Source: Microtetraspora malaysiensis (GTDB taxonomy: Bacteria > Actinomycetota > Actinomycetes > Streptosporangiales > Streptosporangiaceae). Taken from it: a stretch of 64,000 nucleotides of DNA. Of the stretch, positions 43,990 to 53,384 are shown piece after piece (positions within the stretch are counted from its first letter, which is position 1; every line of letters begins with the position of its first letter). The stretch is from NCBI RefSeq assembly GCF_001528665.1, contig NZ_BBYJ01000015.1:1-64000 (forward strand), given 5' to 3'. Made by a program: the position numbers and the translations under genes. The notes under the pieces were generated by a model. It saw only the letters and a program-made list of their open reading frames with translations. It did no database searches and was not told where the DNA came from.

Positions 43990-44592
43990 ATGGAGGATCA
44001 GCGCTGGCTGGTCGTCGGCCTGGGCAACCCGGGGCCGGATTACGCCGGGAACCGGCACAACGCGGGTTTCATGGTGCTGGACGAGCTGGCCGCGCGGGCC
44101 GGTGGCCGGTTCAAGGTGCACAGGTCGCGCGCGGAGATCGTCGAGGGGCGGCTGGCGGGGGCGCCCGCGGTGCTGGCGAAGCCGCTGTCGTTCATGAACC
44201 TGTCCGGCGGCCCGGTGAAGGCGCTGGCCGACTTCTACAAGGTGACCCCGGCGCACGTGGTCGTGGTCCATGACGAGCTGGACATCCCGTACGGCGCCCT
44301 GCGGGCGAAGCTGGGCGGCGGCGACAACGGGCACAACGGCCTGAAGTCGATCACAAAGTCGCTGGCGACGCGTGACTACCTGCGGATCAGGTTCGGCATC
44401 GGCCGGCCTCCGGGGCGGATGGATGCTGCGGCGTTCGTGCTGAAGGACTTCGCGACGGTGGAGCGCAAGGATCTGCCGTTCCTGGTGGACCGGGCGGCGG
44501 ACATGGTGGAGTCGCTGGTCAGGGCGGGGCTGGAGGCCACGCAGAACGCGTTCCACGCGGCCGATCTGAACCCGGTCAAGCCTCCTCGGTGA
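43990..44592 (+). CDS. pth: Peptidyl-tRNA hydrolase
   Basis: 200 residues. [20 protein letters not shown] with the catalytic His, [24 protein letters not shown] and [13 protein letters not shown] are diagnostic. It recycles stalled peptidyl-tRNA. ATG 43990 follows AGGAG by seven bases. The 3' end overlaps the convergent exonuclease gene by 17 bases. Confidence 0.96.
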   Translation: MEDQRWLVVGLGNPGPDYAGNRHNAGFMVLDELAARAGGRFKVHRSRAEIVEGRLAGAPAVLAKPLSFMNLSGGPVKALADFYKVTPAHVVVVHDELDIPYGALRAKLGGGDNGHNGLKSITKSLATRDYLRIRFGIGRPPGRMDAAAFVLKDFATVERKDLPFLVDRAADMVESLVRAGLEATQNAFHAADLNPVKPPR

Positions 44593-45190
44593 CGGGGTGC
44601 GCGGCGGCGGAGCGCTCGCCGCCGCGCCAGAGCATGAGGTTCTGGAAGAGCTCGGCCTGCTCCATGGCGTCGTCGAGGGCGTGGTGGGTGTGCCGGCGGG
44701 TCGATCGCACCTCGCGGGGCATCTGCCGCTTTGTGGACCAGGCGACGGGGACGCCGGCTTTGGCGGCGTAGAGCGTCTTGATGTCGATGCACCGGGAATG
44801 CCCGAACGGCGATTGCCCGGTGAATTTCATGAAATACCAGTAAATCCACATCCAGTCGTAGGAGAGCGGGAACGCGGCCAGGACGGGCAGCGTGTTCCCG
44901 CAGACCTCGGCGATCCAGGCGGCGGCGGCGTTCATCGCCTCGGCCGGGAGCCGGCCCTCCCGGAGCAGCACGTCGCGGTCGAGGCCGCTCACGGCGAGGG
45001 CGGCGGGGTCGTACTCGTCGCTGATCGGGCGCAGTTCGGCGTAGAACGTCGCCGCGTCCGGCGCGCACCTCTCGAACGTCCTCCCCTTCATCCGTCCGGC
45101 GACCGTCATGCCGAAACTCACCATTGAATACGGGCCGGGAATGGGGCCGTCAGCTTCGATATCGACGGATATATACGTTTCGGCTTTCAC
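44576..45190 (-). CDS. DEDDh-type 3'-5' exonuclease
   Basis: 204 residues. Exo I motif [14 protein letters not shown], Exo II region with [15 protein letters not shown], and Exo [17 protein letters not shown] give the DEDDh metal set. It resembles oligoribonuclease/DnaQ-type proteins of actinobacteria; the substrate is unknown. It faces away from the polysaccharide operon to its right. Confidence 0.85.
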   Translation of the reverse strand: MKAETYISVDIEADGPIPGPYSMVSFGMTVAGRMKGRTFERCAPDAATFYAELRPISDEYDPAALAVSGLDRDVLLREGRLPAEAMNAAAAWIAEVCGNTLPVLAAFPLSYDWMWIYWYFMKFTGQSPFGHSRCIDIKTLYAAKAGVPVAWSTKRQMPREVRSTRRHTHHALDDAMEQAELFQNLMLWRGGERSAAAHPVTEEA

Positions 45191-45227
45191 GGATTCTCCT
45201 CAAGCGTGGCCATACGGCCGATAGCAT

Positions 45228-45259
45228 TCCGTCACTCTAGGTATGCGTTCGGTGACGGA
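45228..45259 (+). promoter_or_regulatory. Perfect 8-bp inverted repeat at the start of the polysaccharide operon
   Basis: TCCGTCAC (45228-45235) and GTGACGGA (45252-45259) flank 16 bases that contain TAGGTA (45238-45243), a -10-like box, 22 bases before GTG 45282. The layout suggests an operator around the promoter of the sulfation/polysaccharide genes. Confidence 0.5.
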
Positions 45260-45281
45260 CTGATCACGGTGGGGGCGAGGC

Positions 45282-46748
45282 GTGCAGGAGGGCGAGCTGG
45301 CGGCGGCCGTGGGCGCGCCGGGTAACGCGCCGGGGAGGTCGTCGGCCTCTCCCGTCCCGCGGCCGCCGAGATGGGCCCTGCGGTACCGGTTCCACGCGGC
45401 CCTCCTCGACGTCGGCTGCGCCCTCCTCGCCGGGACCGCCGCGATGGCGGCCCGGTTCGGCGAGGTTACTCCGTACGTCACCCCCTATGTCGTGATGAGC
45501 GGGCTACTGCCGCTGTTGTGGATGTGCTCGGTCGGCATAAACCGGGCGTACGAGCCGCGCCTGATCGGGGTGGGGTCGGAGGAGTTCCGCCGCATCGCCC
45601 AGTCGGGCTTCACGCTGATCGCCGCCGTCGCGATCGCCGCGTACGTGACGAAGACCGATGTGGCCCGCGGCTATGTGGTGCTCGCCCTGCCCACGATGAC
45701 GGTGCTCACCCTCTGCGCCCGGTACGTGCTGCGGCGCAGGCTGCATCGCCGTTGGGCGAGGGGCGGCTGCATGCGCAGGGTCGTGGCCGTCGGCCACCGG
45801 GCCGCGATCACCGACCTGACCCGGCGATTCCGGCGCGAGCGCTACCACGGGATGGAGATCGTCGCGGCCTGCGTGCCGTACGACGCGTTCGGCGAGGTGG
45901 AGGGCGTGCCGGTGCTCGGCGACTTCACCGACGTCCCGCTGGTGGTGGAGCAGGCGGAGGCGGACACGGTGGCGGTGCTGGCCTGCCCCGAGCTGGACGG
46001 CACGGCGCTGCGGCGGCTGGCGTGGCGGCTGGAGCGCAGCCGGACCGATCTCGTGGTCGCGCCCGCGCTGATGGAGGTGGCGGGCCCGCGCACCACGATC
46101 CGTCCGGTGGCCGGGCTGCCATTGCTTCACGTGGAACATCCGGAACTGGCCGGAATCCGGCAGCTCATCAAGAACGTCTTCGACCGGGTGGTGGCGGGGA
46201 CGGCGCTCGTCGTGCTGTCCCCGCTGCTGATCGCCGTCGCGGTCGCCGTACGCGTGACGAGCCCGGGGCCGGCGCTGTTCCGCCAGACGCGGGTCGGCAA
46301 GGACGGCGTCGAGTTCACCATCCTGAAGTTCCGCACGATGTGGCAGGACGCGGAGGCGCGCAAGGTCGATCTGGTCAGCGACGCGGGCGGGGTGCTGTTC
46401 AAGATCCGTCAGGACCCGCGGGTCACGCCGATGGGGAGTTGGCTGCGCCGCCGCTCTCTTGACGAGCTGCCCCAGTTGATCAACGTTGTTAAGGGACACA
46501 TGTCGCTCGTGGGGCCGCGACCGCCGTTGCCGGAGGAGGTCGCGCGGTACCGTGACGACGTCCGCAGGCGGCTCGTGGTCCGCCCGGGCATGACGGGCCT
46601 GTGGCAGGTGAACGGGCGATCGGACCTGTCGTGGGAGGAATCGGTGCGGCTTGACCTGCGTTACGTCGAGAGCTGGTCTCTCATGCTGGATCTGCAGATC
46701 TTGTGGAAGACGTGGTCGGCCGTGATACGCGGGGCGGGAGCTTACTGA
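45282..46748 (+). CDS. Polyprenyl-phosphate sugar-1-phosphate transferase (initiating glycosyltransferase)
   Basis: 488 residues. Four N-terminal helices, a central Rossmann-like region (RRVVAVGHRAAITDLTRRFR), a fifth helix and the catalytic domain of the WbaP/CpsE family: SPGPALFRQTRVGKDGVEF, ILKFRTMWQDAE, RRRSLDELPQLINVVKGHMS, LVGPRPPLPEEV and PGMTGLWQVNGRS. It loads the first sugar phosphate onto undecaprenyl phosphate at the inner membrane face. It heads the plus-strand operon with cysQ, cysD and cysN directly behind it. Confidence 0.92.
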   Translation: MQEGELAAAVGAPGNAPGRSSASPVPRPPRWALRYRFHAALLDVGCALLAGTAAMAARFGEVTPYVTPYVVMSGLLPLLWMCSVGINRAYEPRLIGVGSEEFRRIAQSGFTLIAAVAIAAYVTKTDVARGYVVLALPTMTVLTLCARYVLRRRLHRRWARGGCMRRVVAVGHRAAITDLTRRFRRERYHGMEIVAACVPYDAFGEVEGVPVLGDFTDVPLVVEQAEADTVAVLACPELDGTALRRLAWRLERSRTDLVVAPALMEVAGPRTTIRPVAGLPLLHVEHPELAGIRQLIKNVFDRVVAGTALVVLSPLLIAVAVAVRVTSPGPALFRQTRVGKDGVEFTILKFRTMWQDAEARKVDLVSDAGGVLFKIRQDPRVTPMGSWLRRRSLDELPQLINVVKGHMSLVGPRPPLPEEVARYRDDVRRRLVVRPGMTGLWQVNGRSDLSWEESVRLDLRYVESWSLMLDLQILWKTWSAVIRGAGAY

Positions 46749-47510
46749 ATGGCGATGCGGGACGACCACAACCTGGCGGGCGAGCTGGCGTCGGAGGCGG
46801 GTGAACTGCTGCTGCGGCTGCGCGCCGAGCGGGGTTTCGCCGATCCGAAGGCGTTGAAGGACGCGGGAGACCGCGGGGCGCACGACTATCTGATGGAGGC
46901 GCTGCGGCGGCTGCGACCGGACGACGCCGTCCTGTCGGAGGAGGCCACGCGCGAGGAGCGGCTGGACCCCCGGAGGCTCTCGGCCGAGCGGGTGTGGATC
47001 GTCGATCCCCTGGACGGCACCCGTGAGTTCGCCGAGGAGGGCCGCTCCGACTGGGCCGTCCACGTGGCGCTGTGGGAGCGCGGCGCGCTGACGGCGGGCG
47101 CGGTGGCGCTGCCGGCGCAGGGCCGGACGCTCACCACCGCCGAGCCGCCCACACTGCCGGACCGGCGGGGGCGCTTCCGCATCGCGGTCAGCCGGACCCG
47201 GCCGCCGGAGTTCGTGGCGAAGCTGGCGCACGAGCTGGGCGCCGAACTGGTGCCGATCGGCTCGGCCGGAGCCAAGATCGCGGCGGTGCTGACGGGCGAG
47301 GTCGAGGCGTACGTCCACGCGGGCGGTCAGTACGAATGGGACTCGGCCGCGCCGGTCGCGGTCGCGCTGGCGGCCGGGGCGCACGCGAGCCGGATTGACG
47401 GCTCGCCGCTCGTGTACAACCAAGCGGACCCCTTCCTGCCAGATATCCTGGTCTCCCTATCGGATGTGGCGCCAACGTTGCTCGCCGGCATCCGTGACCT
47501 GCACCGCTAG
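46749..47510 (+). CDS. cysQ: 3'(2'),5'-bisphosphate nucleotidase (inositol-monophosphatase family)
   Basis: 253 residues. Metal-site motifs SEEATREERLDPRRL, WIVDPLDGTREFAE and YEWDSAAPVAVA identify the family; the operon with cysDN and sulfotransferases points to CysQ, which removes the PAP left after each sulfation. ATG 46749 abuts the upstream stop; ATG 46755 is possible. Confidence 0.88.
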   Translation: MAMRDDHNLAGELASEAGELLLRLRAERGFADPKALKDAGDRGAHDYLMEALRRLRPDDAVLSEEATREERLDPRRLSAERVWIVDPLDGTREFAEEGRSDWAVHVALWERGALTAGAVALPAQGRTLTTAEPPTLPDRRGRFRIAVSRTRPPEFVAKLAHELGAELVPIGSAGAKIAAVLTGEVEAYVHAGGQYEWDSAAPVAVALAAGAHASRIDGSPLVYNQADPFLPDILVSLSDVAPTLLAGIRDLHR

Positions 47511-47527
47511 CCGTCGAAGGAATCCCT

Positions 47528-48442
47528 ATGCTTCAGCGCGACTACACGACGTCGCAGCTCGACGTCCTGGAGGCCGAGGCGATCCACATCATGCGTGAGG
47601 TCGCGGCAGAATTCGAGCGCCCCTGTCTGCTCTTCTCCGGTGGCAAGGACTCCATCGTGATGCTCCGCGTCGCCGAGAAGGCGTTCTGGCCGGCGCCGAT
47701 CCCGTTCCCTCTCATGCACGTGGACACCGGGCACAACTTCTCGGAGGTCATCGAGTTCCGCGACCGGCGCGCCGTCGAGCTGAACGCCCGGCTCGTGGTG
47801 GCCAGCGTGCAGGCGTCGATCGACGCCGGGCGGGTGGCCGAGGAGACCGGGCGGCGCGCCTCGCGCAACCGGTTGCAGACCACCACCCTGCTCGACGCCA
47901 TCGAGGAACACGAGTTCGACGCCGTGTTCGGCGGCGCCCGGCGTGACGAGGAGAAGGCCCGCGCGAAGGAGCGGGTCTTCTCCTTCCGTGACGACTTCGG
48001 CCAGTGGGACCCGAAGAACCAGCGCCCCGAGCTGTGGAACCTGTACAACTCGAAGATCCGCAAGGGGGAGCACATCCGGGTGTTCCCGCTGTCGAACTGG
48101 ACCGAGCTGGACATCTGGGACTACATCCGGCGCGAGGGGATCGAGATCCCGTCCATCTACTTCGCGCACACCCGCAGCGTGTTCGAGCGGGACGGCATGC
48201 TGCTCCCGGACCACGAGGTGGTGCGGCGCGACGACGACGAGCCGCTGTTCGAGGCCACCGTCCGGTACCGCACGGTCGGTGACATGACGTGCACCGGCGC
48301 CGTGGCGTCGAACGCCGTGACGGTCGAGCAGATCATCGAGGAGATCGCGGTGACGCGGCTCACCGAGCGCGGCGCGACGCGCGCCGACGACCGGGCATCG
48401 GAGGCCGCGATGGAGGACCGCAAGAAGGAAGGCTACTTCTAA
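47528..48442 (+). CDS. cysD: Sulfate adenylyltransferase subunit 2
   Basis: 304 residues. PP-loop LLFSGGKDSIVMLRVAEKAF, MHVDTGHNFSEVIEFRD, FGGARRDEEKARAKERVFSF and NWTELDIWDYI. It catalyses APS formation from ATP and sulfate with CysN. AAGGAA precedes ATG 47528. Confidence 0.96.
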   Translation: MLQRDYTTSQLDVLEAEAIHIMREVAAEFERPCLLFSGGKDSIVMLRVAEKAFWPAPIPFPLMHVDTGHNFSEVIEFRDRRAVELNARLVVASVQASIDAGRVAEETGRRASRNRLQTTTLLDAIEEHEFDAVFGGARRDEEKARAKERVFSFRDDFGQWDPKNQRPELWNLYNSKIRKGEHIRVFPLSNWTELDIWDYIRREGIEIPSIYFAHTRSVFERDGMLLPDHEVVRRDDDEPLFEATVRYRTVGDMTCTGAVASNAVTVEQIIEEIAVTRLTERGATRADDRASEAAMEDRKKEGYF

Positions 48443-49704
48443 TGGACATCCTTCGTTTCGCCACCGCGGGTTCGGTCGACGACGGCAAGTCCACGCTGAT
48501 CGGGCGGCTGCTGTTCGACTCCAAGGCGATCTTCGAGGACCAGTTGGAGGCGGTCGAGCGGACCTCGCGCGACCGCGGCACCGAGTACACGGACCTGTCG
48601 CTGCTCACCGACGGCCTGCGCGCCGAGCGGGAGCAGGGCATCACGATCGACGTCGCGTACCGCTACTTCGCGACGCCGAAGCGGAAGTTCATCATCGCCG
48701 ACACCCCCGGGCACATCCAGTACACCCGGAACATGGTGACCGGCGCATCCACCGCCGACCTGGCGATCATCCTGATCGACGCGCGCAAGGGCGTGCTGGA
48801 GCAGTCGCGGCGGCACGCGTTCCTGACGACGCTGCTGCGGGTGCCGCACCTGGTCCTCGCTGTGAACAAGATGGACCTGGTCGACTACGCCGAGGAGCGG
48901 TTCGAGGAGATCCGTGAGGAGTTCACCTCCTTCGCGTCCAAGCTGAACGCGGCGGACCTCACGTTCATCCCGATCTCGGCGCTGCATGGCGACAACGTGG
49001 TCTCCCGCTCGGAGAACATGCCGTGGTACCAGGGGTCCTCGCTGCTGCACCACCTGGAGAACGTGCACATCGCCTCCGACCGGAACCTGGTGGACGTGCG
49101 TTTCCCCGTGCAGTACGTCATCCGGCCGCACAACGCGACCAGCCAGGAGCTGCACGACTACCGCGGATACGCCGGCCAGGTGGCCGGCGGCGTGCTGAAG
49201 CCGGGCGACGAAGTCACCCACCTGCCGTCGGGGCTGTCCACCCGGATCTCGGCGATCGACACGTTCGACGGGCCGGTGGAGGAGGCGTTCCCGCCCATGT
49301 CGGTCACCCTCCGGCTGGAGGACGACATCGACATCTCGCGCGGCGACCTGATCTGCCGGCCGAACAACCAGCCGGCCGCCGCCCAGGAGATCGAGGCGAT
49401 GGTGTGCTGGATGGCCGACACCACGAAGCTGCAGCCCCGGTCCAAGCTGGTCATCAAGCACACGACGCGTACGGCGCGGGCCCTGGTGCGCGACCTGCAG
49501 TACCGGCTTGACGTCAACACACTGCACCGGGACGAGTCGGCGACGGCGCTCGGCCTCAACGAGATCGGCCGGGTGTCCCTGCGCGTCACCCAGCCGCTGT
49601 TCGTGGACGACTACGCGCGTAACCGGCTCACCGGCGGCTTCATCCTCATCGACGAGGCCACGAATGGCACGGTCGGCGCGGGCATGATCGTCGACGCCCG
49701 GTAG
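48442..49704 (+). CDS. cysN: Sulfate adenylyltransferase subunit 1 (GTPase)
   Basis: 420 residues. G motifs GSVDDGKSTLIGRLL, DTPGHIQYTRNMVTGAS and NKMDLVDY are clear. ATG 48442 overlaps the cysD stop (TAATG). It has no CysC fusion at its C-terminus, unlike CysNC of mycobacteria; APS kinase is encoded separately at 61147. Confidence 0.96.
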   Translation: MDILRFATAGSVDDGKSTLIGRLLFDSKAIFEDQLEAVERTSRDRGTEYTDLSLLTDGLRAEREQGITIDVAYRYFATPKRKFIIADTPGHIQYTRNMVTGASTADLAIILIDARKGVLEQSRRHAFLTTLLRVPHLVLAVNKMDLVDYAEERFEEIREEFTSFASKLNAADLTFIPISALHGDNVVSRSENMPWYQGSSLLHHLENVHIASDRNLVDVRFPVQYVIRPHNATSQELHDYRGYAGQVAGGVLKPGDEVTHLPSGLSTRISAIDTFDGPVEEAFPPMSVTLRLEDDIDISRGDLICRPNNQPAAAQEIEAMVCWMADTTKLQPRSKLVIKHTTRTARALVRDLQYRLDVNTLHRDESATALGLNEIGRVSLRVTQPLFVDDYARNRLTGGFILIDEATNGTVGAGMIVDAR

Positions 49705-49712
49705 ATCCTTCG

Positions 49713-49727
49713 CCGTTCCGTGAACGG
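49713..49727. promoter_or_regulatory. Palindrome between cysN and the first sulfotransferase
   Basis: CCGTTC-CGT-GAACGG is a perfect inverted repeat in a short AT-richer gap, followed by TAGGGT (49745-49750). It may mark an internal promoter separating sulfate activation from the transferase genes. Confidence 0.4.
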
Positions 49728-49785
49728 ATAAATACCCAAAGCGCTAGGGTCGTCACGTTCCGTATCCACGTGGTGGAGGGGGATC

Positions 49786-50739
49786 GTGACAGACGCGCAG
49801 CCGGTGATCTTCGTGGGAGGGCTTGGCCGCAGCGGCACCACGTTGCTGGAGCGGCTGTTGGGCGAGTTCCCCGGGGCCGTGCCGCTCGGGGAGCTCGTCC
49901 ATCTCTGGGCGCGTGGCGTCCACGCCGACGAGCCGTGCGGGTGCGGCGAGCCCTTCTCCCGCTGTCCCTTCTGGGGCAAGGTGGGTGATCTGGCGTTCGG
50001 GCACTGGAGTGCGGGTGAGGCCGACCGCGTGCTCCGGCTGCGGGCCCGGGTGGACCGCACCCGCCGGGTCCCGTCGCTGGCTCTCCGTGGCTTCCCGGCC
50101 TCCGGGAGCGGTCGCCGGGCGGCCGAGCTGCGCGCGTACGTGTCGGCCTACACGGCGGTCTACGCCGCGGCCGCCGAGGTGGCCGACGGCCGTTGGATGA
50201 TCGACTCCAGCAAGCACGCCTCCTTGGCGTACTGCCTGGCCGCGGCGCCGGAGACACGGCCGCGGCTGCGGGTCGTCCACGTCGTGCGCGATCCGCGCGC
50301 GGTGGCGGCGTCGTGGCGCAGCGACGTGACGCGGCCGGAGGACGGCCGCCCGATGACCCGGTGGGCGCCGGGGCGCACGGCCGTCCACTGGCTCGCGCAG
50401 AATCTCGCCTTCGAGCTGCTGCGCCGCCGGGGCGTGCCGGTCGTCCGGGTCCGGTACGAGGACCTGTTGCGGCGTCCGGCCGAGACGCTGCGCGACCTGA
50501 CCGCGGCGCTGCGGGTGCCGTCAGGCGCGCTGCCGTTCCTCGGGGACGGCGAGGCGCTGCTCGGCGTCGCGCACACCGTGTCCGGCAACCCGATGCGGTT
50601 CGCGGTGGGGCGGGTGCCGTTCAGCGAGCGCAGGGTCACGCTGCCGCTCGGTCGCCGGCTGCTGGTCACCGCGCTCACCTGGCCGCTCCTGCTGCGCTAC
50701 GGCTATCGCGTGGCGTCGCGGGCGGAGGCCGGGGCATGA
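49786..50739 (+). CDS. PAPS-dependent sulfotransferase 1
   Basis: 317 residues. The 5'-phosphosulfate loop is IFVGGLGRSGTTLLERLLGE; the 3'-phosphate site is RVVHVVRDPRAVAASW. A Cys-rich stretch CGCGEPFSRCPFWG lies between them. It probably sulfates the glycan or its lipid-linked precursor in the cytosol. GTG 49786 has GGAGGGGG upstream. Confidence 0.88.
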   Translation: MTDAQPVIFVGGLGRSGTTLLERLLGEFPGAVPLGELVHLWARGVHADEPCGCGEPFSRCPFWGKVGDLAFGHWSAGEADRVLRLRARVDRTRRVPSLALRGFPASGSGRRAAELRAYVSAYTAVYAAAAEVADGRWMIDSSKHASLAYCLAAAPETRPRLRVVHVVRDPRAVAASWRSDVTRPEDGRPMTRWAPGRTAVHWLAQNLAFELLRRRGVPVVRVRYEDLLRRPAETLRDLTAALRVPSGALPFLGDGEALLGVAHTVSGNPMRFAVGRVPFSERRVTLPLGRRLLVTALTWPLLLRYGYRVASRAEAGA

Positions 50740-51653
50740 AGCCGTCCGTCGGCGTCGTGATCCCGACGCGCGGCGAGCGGCCCGAACTGCTCGCGGCCGC
50801 GGTGGCGGGCGTGCTCGACCAGGAGTACGACCGGCGGGTCCGGGTGGTCGTGGTGGTCGACGGTGGCGGCGGCGTGCTGGGCCCGGCGGAGCAGATCGCC
50901 GACGTGGTGGCGGCGACCCGGGGGAGCGTCCGGGTGGTCGCGAACCGGCGCGCTCCCGGTTTGCCCGGCGCCCGCAACACCGGGATCGACGAGCTGGACA
51001 CCGATCTGGTGGCGTTCTGCGACGACGACGACCGGTGGCTGCCCGGCAAGCTCGCGGCCCAGGTGGCGGCGCTGGAGGGCGAGCCGGAGGCCGACTTCGC
51101 GAGCTGCTCGATCGAGGTCGCGTACGGCTCCCGCCTGGTTCCCCGGCAGGCGGGCGCCGAGCGGGTCACCCGGGCCGATCTGGCCAGGTCGCGGATGGTG
51201 ATGGTGCACTCCTCGACGTTCCTCTTCCGCGCGTCGGCGGGTTATCGGGCCGACGAGGGCGCTCCCGGCGGGCAGAACGAGGACTGGGATCTGGCGTTGC
51301 GGGCGGCGGCCCGGCATCCGATCGTGCACGTCGACCGGCCGTTGGTCCGGGTGCGCTGGGGCGGGTCCGGATATGTCGCCAGATGGGCGGATCGGATCGC
51401 CGGGCTGGAGTGGATGCTCGCCCGGCACGCCGACCTGGAGACGGACCCGCGCGGCGCGGCCCGCATCTACGGCCAGATGGCGTTCCACCACGCCGCGCTC
51501 GGCCGCCGCAGGGCCGCCGGCCGGTGGGCCTGGAAGGCGTTCTCGGCCCATCGCCGCGAGCCGCGCGCCGCCGTGGCGCTCGCGGTGGCCACCGGTCTCG
51601 TGCCCGCGCGGGCCGTGCTCGGCCTGCTGCACACGCGCGGCCGGGGCATCTGA
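50736..51653 (+). CDS. Family 2 glycosyltransferase
   Basis: 305 residues from ATG 50736, overlapping the previous stop (ATGA). GT-A motifs SVGVVIPTRGERPELLAAAV, LPGARNTGIDEL, VAFCDDDDRWLPGKL (metal-binding acidic run) and GGQNEDWDLALRAA. No membrane helices. Adds a sugar to the lipid-linked repeat unit. Confidence 0.88.
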   Translation: MKPSVGVVIPTRGERPELLAAAVAGVLDQEYDRRVRVVVVVDGGGGVLGPAEQIADVVAATRGSVRVVANRRAPGLPGARNTGIDELDTDLVAFCDDDDRWLPGKLAAQVAALEGEPEADFASCSIEVAYGSRLVPRQAGAERVTRADLARSRMVMVHSSTFLFRASAGYRADEGAPGGQNEDWDLALRAAARHPIVHVDRPLVRVRWGGSGYVARWADRIAGLEWMLARHADLETDPRGAARIYGQMAFHHAALGRRRAAGRWAWKAFSAHRREPRAAVALAVATGLVPARAVLGLLHTRGRGI

Positions 51654-52513
51654 TGCGGACGAGGCTGGAACAGCCGGGCCGGGTCACGCCGCCGTCCCGG
51701 CAGCGCGTACGCGTCGCCGCGGTGGAGCTGGATCCGCTCACCGAGCACGAGGTCGTGGCGCGAGTGTTCGCGGAGCTGCGCCACGGCAGGGGCGGCCACG
51801 TGCTCACTCCGAACGTGGACATCTGCCGGCTGGCCGCGCGCGACCCGGAGCTGCGCGCCCTGGTCGGGCGGGCGGACCTCGCCGTCGCGGACGGCATGCC
51901 GCTGGTGTGGGCGTCCCGGCTGCTCGGCACGCCGCTTCCGGAGCGGGTGACCGGCGCCGACCTGATCTGGGCGCTGTCCGAGGCGGCGGCCCGGCACGGC
52001 GTCCCCGTCTACCTGCTGGGCGGCCCGCCCGGAGCGGCCGAGGGGGCGGCGGTGGCGCTGCGGGCGCGCTGCCCGCGCCTCGTCGTCGCCGGGACCCAGG
52101 CCCCGCCGTACGGGTTCGAGTCGGCCCCGGGAGGCGTGGCCGCGATCCGGGACGCCCTGCGCGCCGCGGCGCCCGGGCTCGTCTTCGTCGGGCTGGGTTT
52201 CCCCAAGCAGGACCGGCTGATCGAGGTGCTGCGCGCAGATCTGCCCGGCGCGTGGTTCGTCGGCTGCGGGTCCGCCGTCGTCTTCGCGGCCGGCGCCGTA
52301 CGGCGTGCGCCGGAGTGGATGCGCGGCGCGGGTCTGGAGTGGCTGTTCCGGCTGTTGTCCGAGCCGGGCCGGTTGGCGCGCCGCTACCTCGTGCACGACG
52401 TGCCGTTCGCGCTGCGGCTGCTCGCCGGGTGCGCGGTCAGACGGGCGGTCAGACGGGCGGTCAGACTGGCGCCGACGTCAGCTCCCGGATCCGGGACACC
52501 TCGTCGGGGGTGA
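51653..52513 (+). CDS. WecG/TagA/CpsF-family glycosyltransferase
   Basis: 286 residues, ATG overlapping the previous stop (ATGA). TPNVDICRLAARDPELRALV, ADGMPLVWASRLLGTPLPER, VTGADLIWALSEAAARHGVP, YLLGGPPGAAEGAA and GLGFPKQDRLIEVLR define GT26. The family transfers ManNAc-type sugars to polyprenyl-linked acceptors. The C-terminus ends in (RAVR)-type repeats made by a 12-bp DNA repeat, and the last 53 bases overlap the convergent sulfotransferase gene. Confidence 0.9.
   Translation: MRTRLEQPGRVTPPSRQRVRVAAVELDPLTEHEVVARVFAELRHGRGGHVLTPNVDICRLAARDPELRALVGRADLAVADGMPLVWASRLLGTPLPERVTGADLIWALSEAAARHGVPVYLLGGPPGAAEGAAVALRARCPRLVVAGTQAPPYGFESAPGGVAAIRDALRAAAPGLVFVGLGFPKQDRLIEVLRADLPGAWFVGCGSAVVFAAGAVRRAPEWMRGAGLEWLFRLLSEPGRLARRYLVHDVPFALRLLAGCAVRRAVRRAVRLAPTSAPGSGTPRRG
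52433..52468. repeat. Triple 12-bp repeat at a convergent gene overlap
   Basis: GCGGTCAGACGG occurs three times in tandem (the last copy one base changed), spanning the basic tail of the TagA-like gene and the stop codon of the opposite sulfotransferase. It may be an expansion that moved one of the stops. Confidence 0.65.
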
Positions 52514-53384
52514 GCCGCTCGCGGTAGCTCGACACGGCCGCCCGTGAGTCCATGGGGCGGAACGCCGTCCTGGACAGGCCGTTCCAGGCGAACCCGGACG
52601 CGGGGGCCGCGGCGGGAGCCGTACAGGCGGCGCCGATTCGGTGGGCCGCGCGCGGCGTCCAGGGGAGACCGCACCAGGCGTATAGGTCGCGGAATCCCTC
52701 CAGTGGCTCGGAGGCGAGCGCCTCGTAACCGACGACCCGGATGCCGGGGTCGGCGGCAGCGAGGTCGGCCGTGACCCGGCGGGCCACCCGCCACAGGGCC
52801 GCCGCCTTGGCGATGCGGTCCTGCGAGCCGACGAGCGGGCGCAGCTCCTCGACGCAGGGGTGGTCGCGGACGAGCAGCGGCTGTTCGAGCAGTTCGTGGA
52901 AGTAGACCGTCCAGCCGAGCCGCTGCCAGCTCCCGACGAACGCCACCGGATCCCGGACCATGATGACGACCCGGCAGCCGAGCCGCCGGGAGAACCAGGC
53001 GGCGGAGAAGAGCGCGAACGGGTCGTCCAGGAGGGCGCGCCGTCGCAGCAGCCGGCCGAGCCGGAAGGCCGTGCCGTACTTGGCCATGCGGGCGAGGTCG
53101 CGTGGGCGGCGGTTGCGCCGGAGCTCGGCGAGGTGGCCGTAGCGCAGCGCGACGGTGCGCGAGAACGCCGTCAGCCAGGGCTCCTCGTCGTCGGGGCAGA
53201 TGTACTGGAAGCGATGCGTCACGGAGGCGTTCAGCACGCCGGGGCAGCGTCCCGGCGGGTGCTCCGGGTTGAGCGGCTCGTTGACGTAGACGAGGCGGCC
53301 GCTCGCCGCGAGCATCTTCCCGGCCCAGCTCGTGCCGCTGCGCGGCAGCCCGGTCACCAGCAGCGGTGGGCCGTCCCCGCTCAC
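52461..53384 (-). CDS. PAPS-dependent sulfotransferase 2
   Basis: 307 residues from GTG 53384, overlapping the flippase stop (GTGA), with GAGGAT upstream. 5'-PSB LLVTGLPRSGTSWAGKMLAA and 3'-PB CRVVIMVRDPVAFVGSWQRL are present. Only weakly like sulfotransferases 1 and 3 in the rest, so a different acceptor position is likely. Confidence 0.88.
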   Translation of the reverse strand: MSGDGPPLLVTGLPRSGTSWAGKMLAASGRLVYVNEPLNPEHPPGRCPGVLNASVTHRFQYICPDDEEPWLTAFSRTVALRYGHLAELRRNRRPRDLARMAKYGTAFRLGRLLRRRALLDDPFALFSAAWFSRRLGCRVVIMVRDPVAFVGSWQRLGWTVYFHELLEQPLLVRDHPCVEELRPLVGSQDRIAKAAALWRVARRVTADLAAADPGIRVVGYEALASEPLEGFRDLYAWCGLPWTPRAAHRIGAACTAPAAAPASGFAWNGLSRTAFRPMDSRAAVSSYRERLTPDEVSRIRELTSAPV

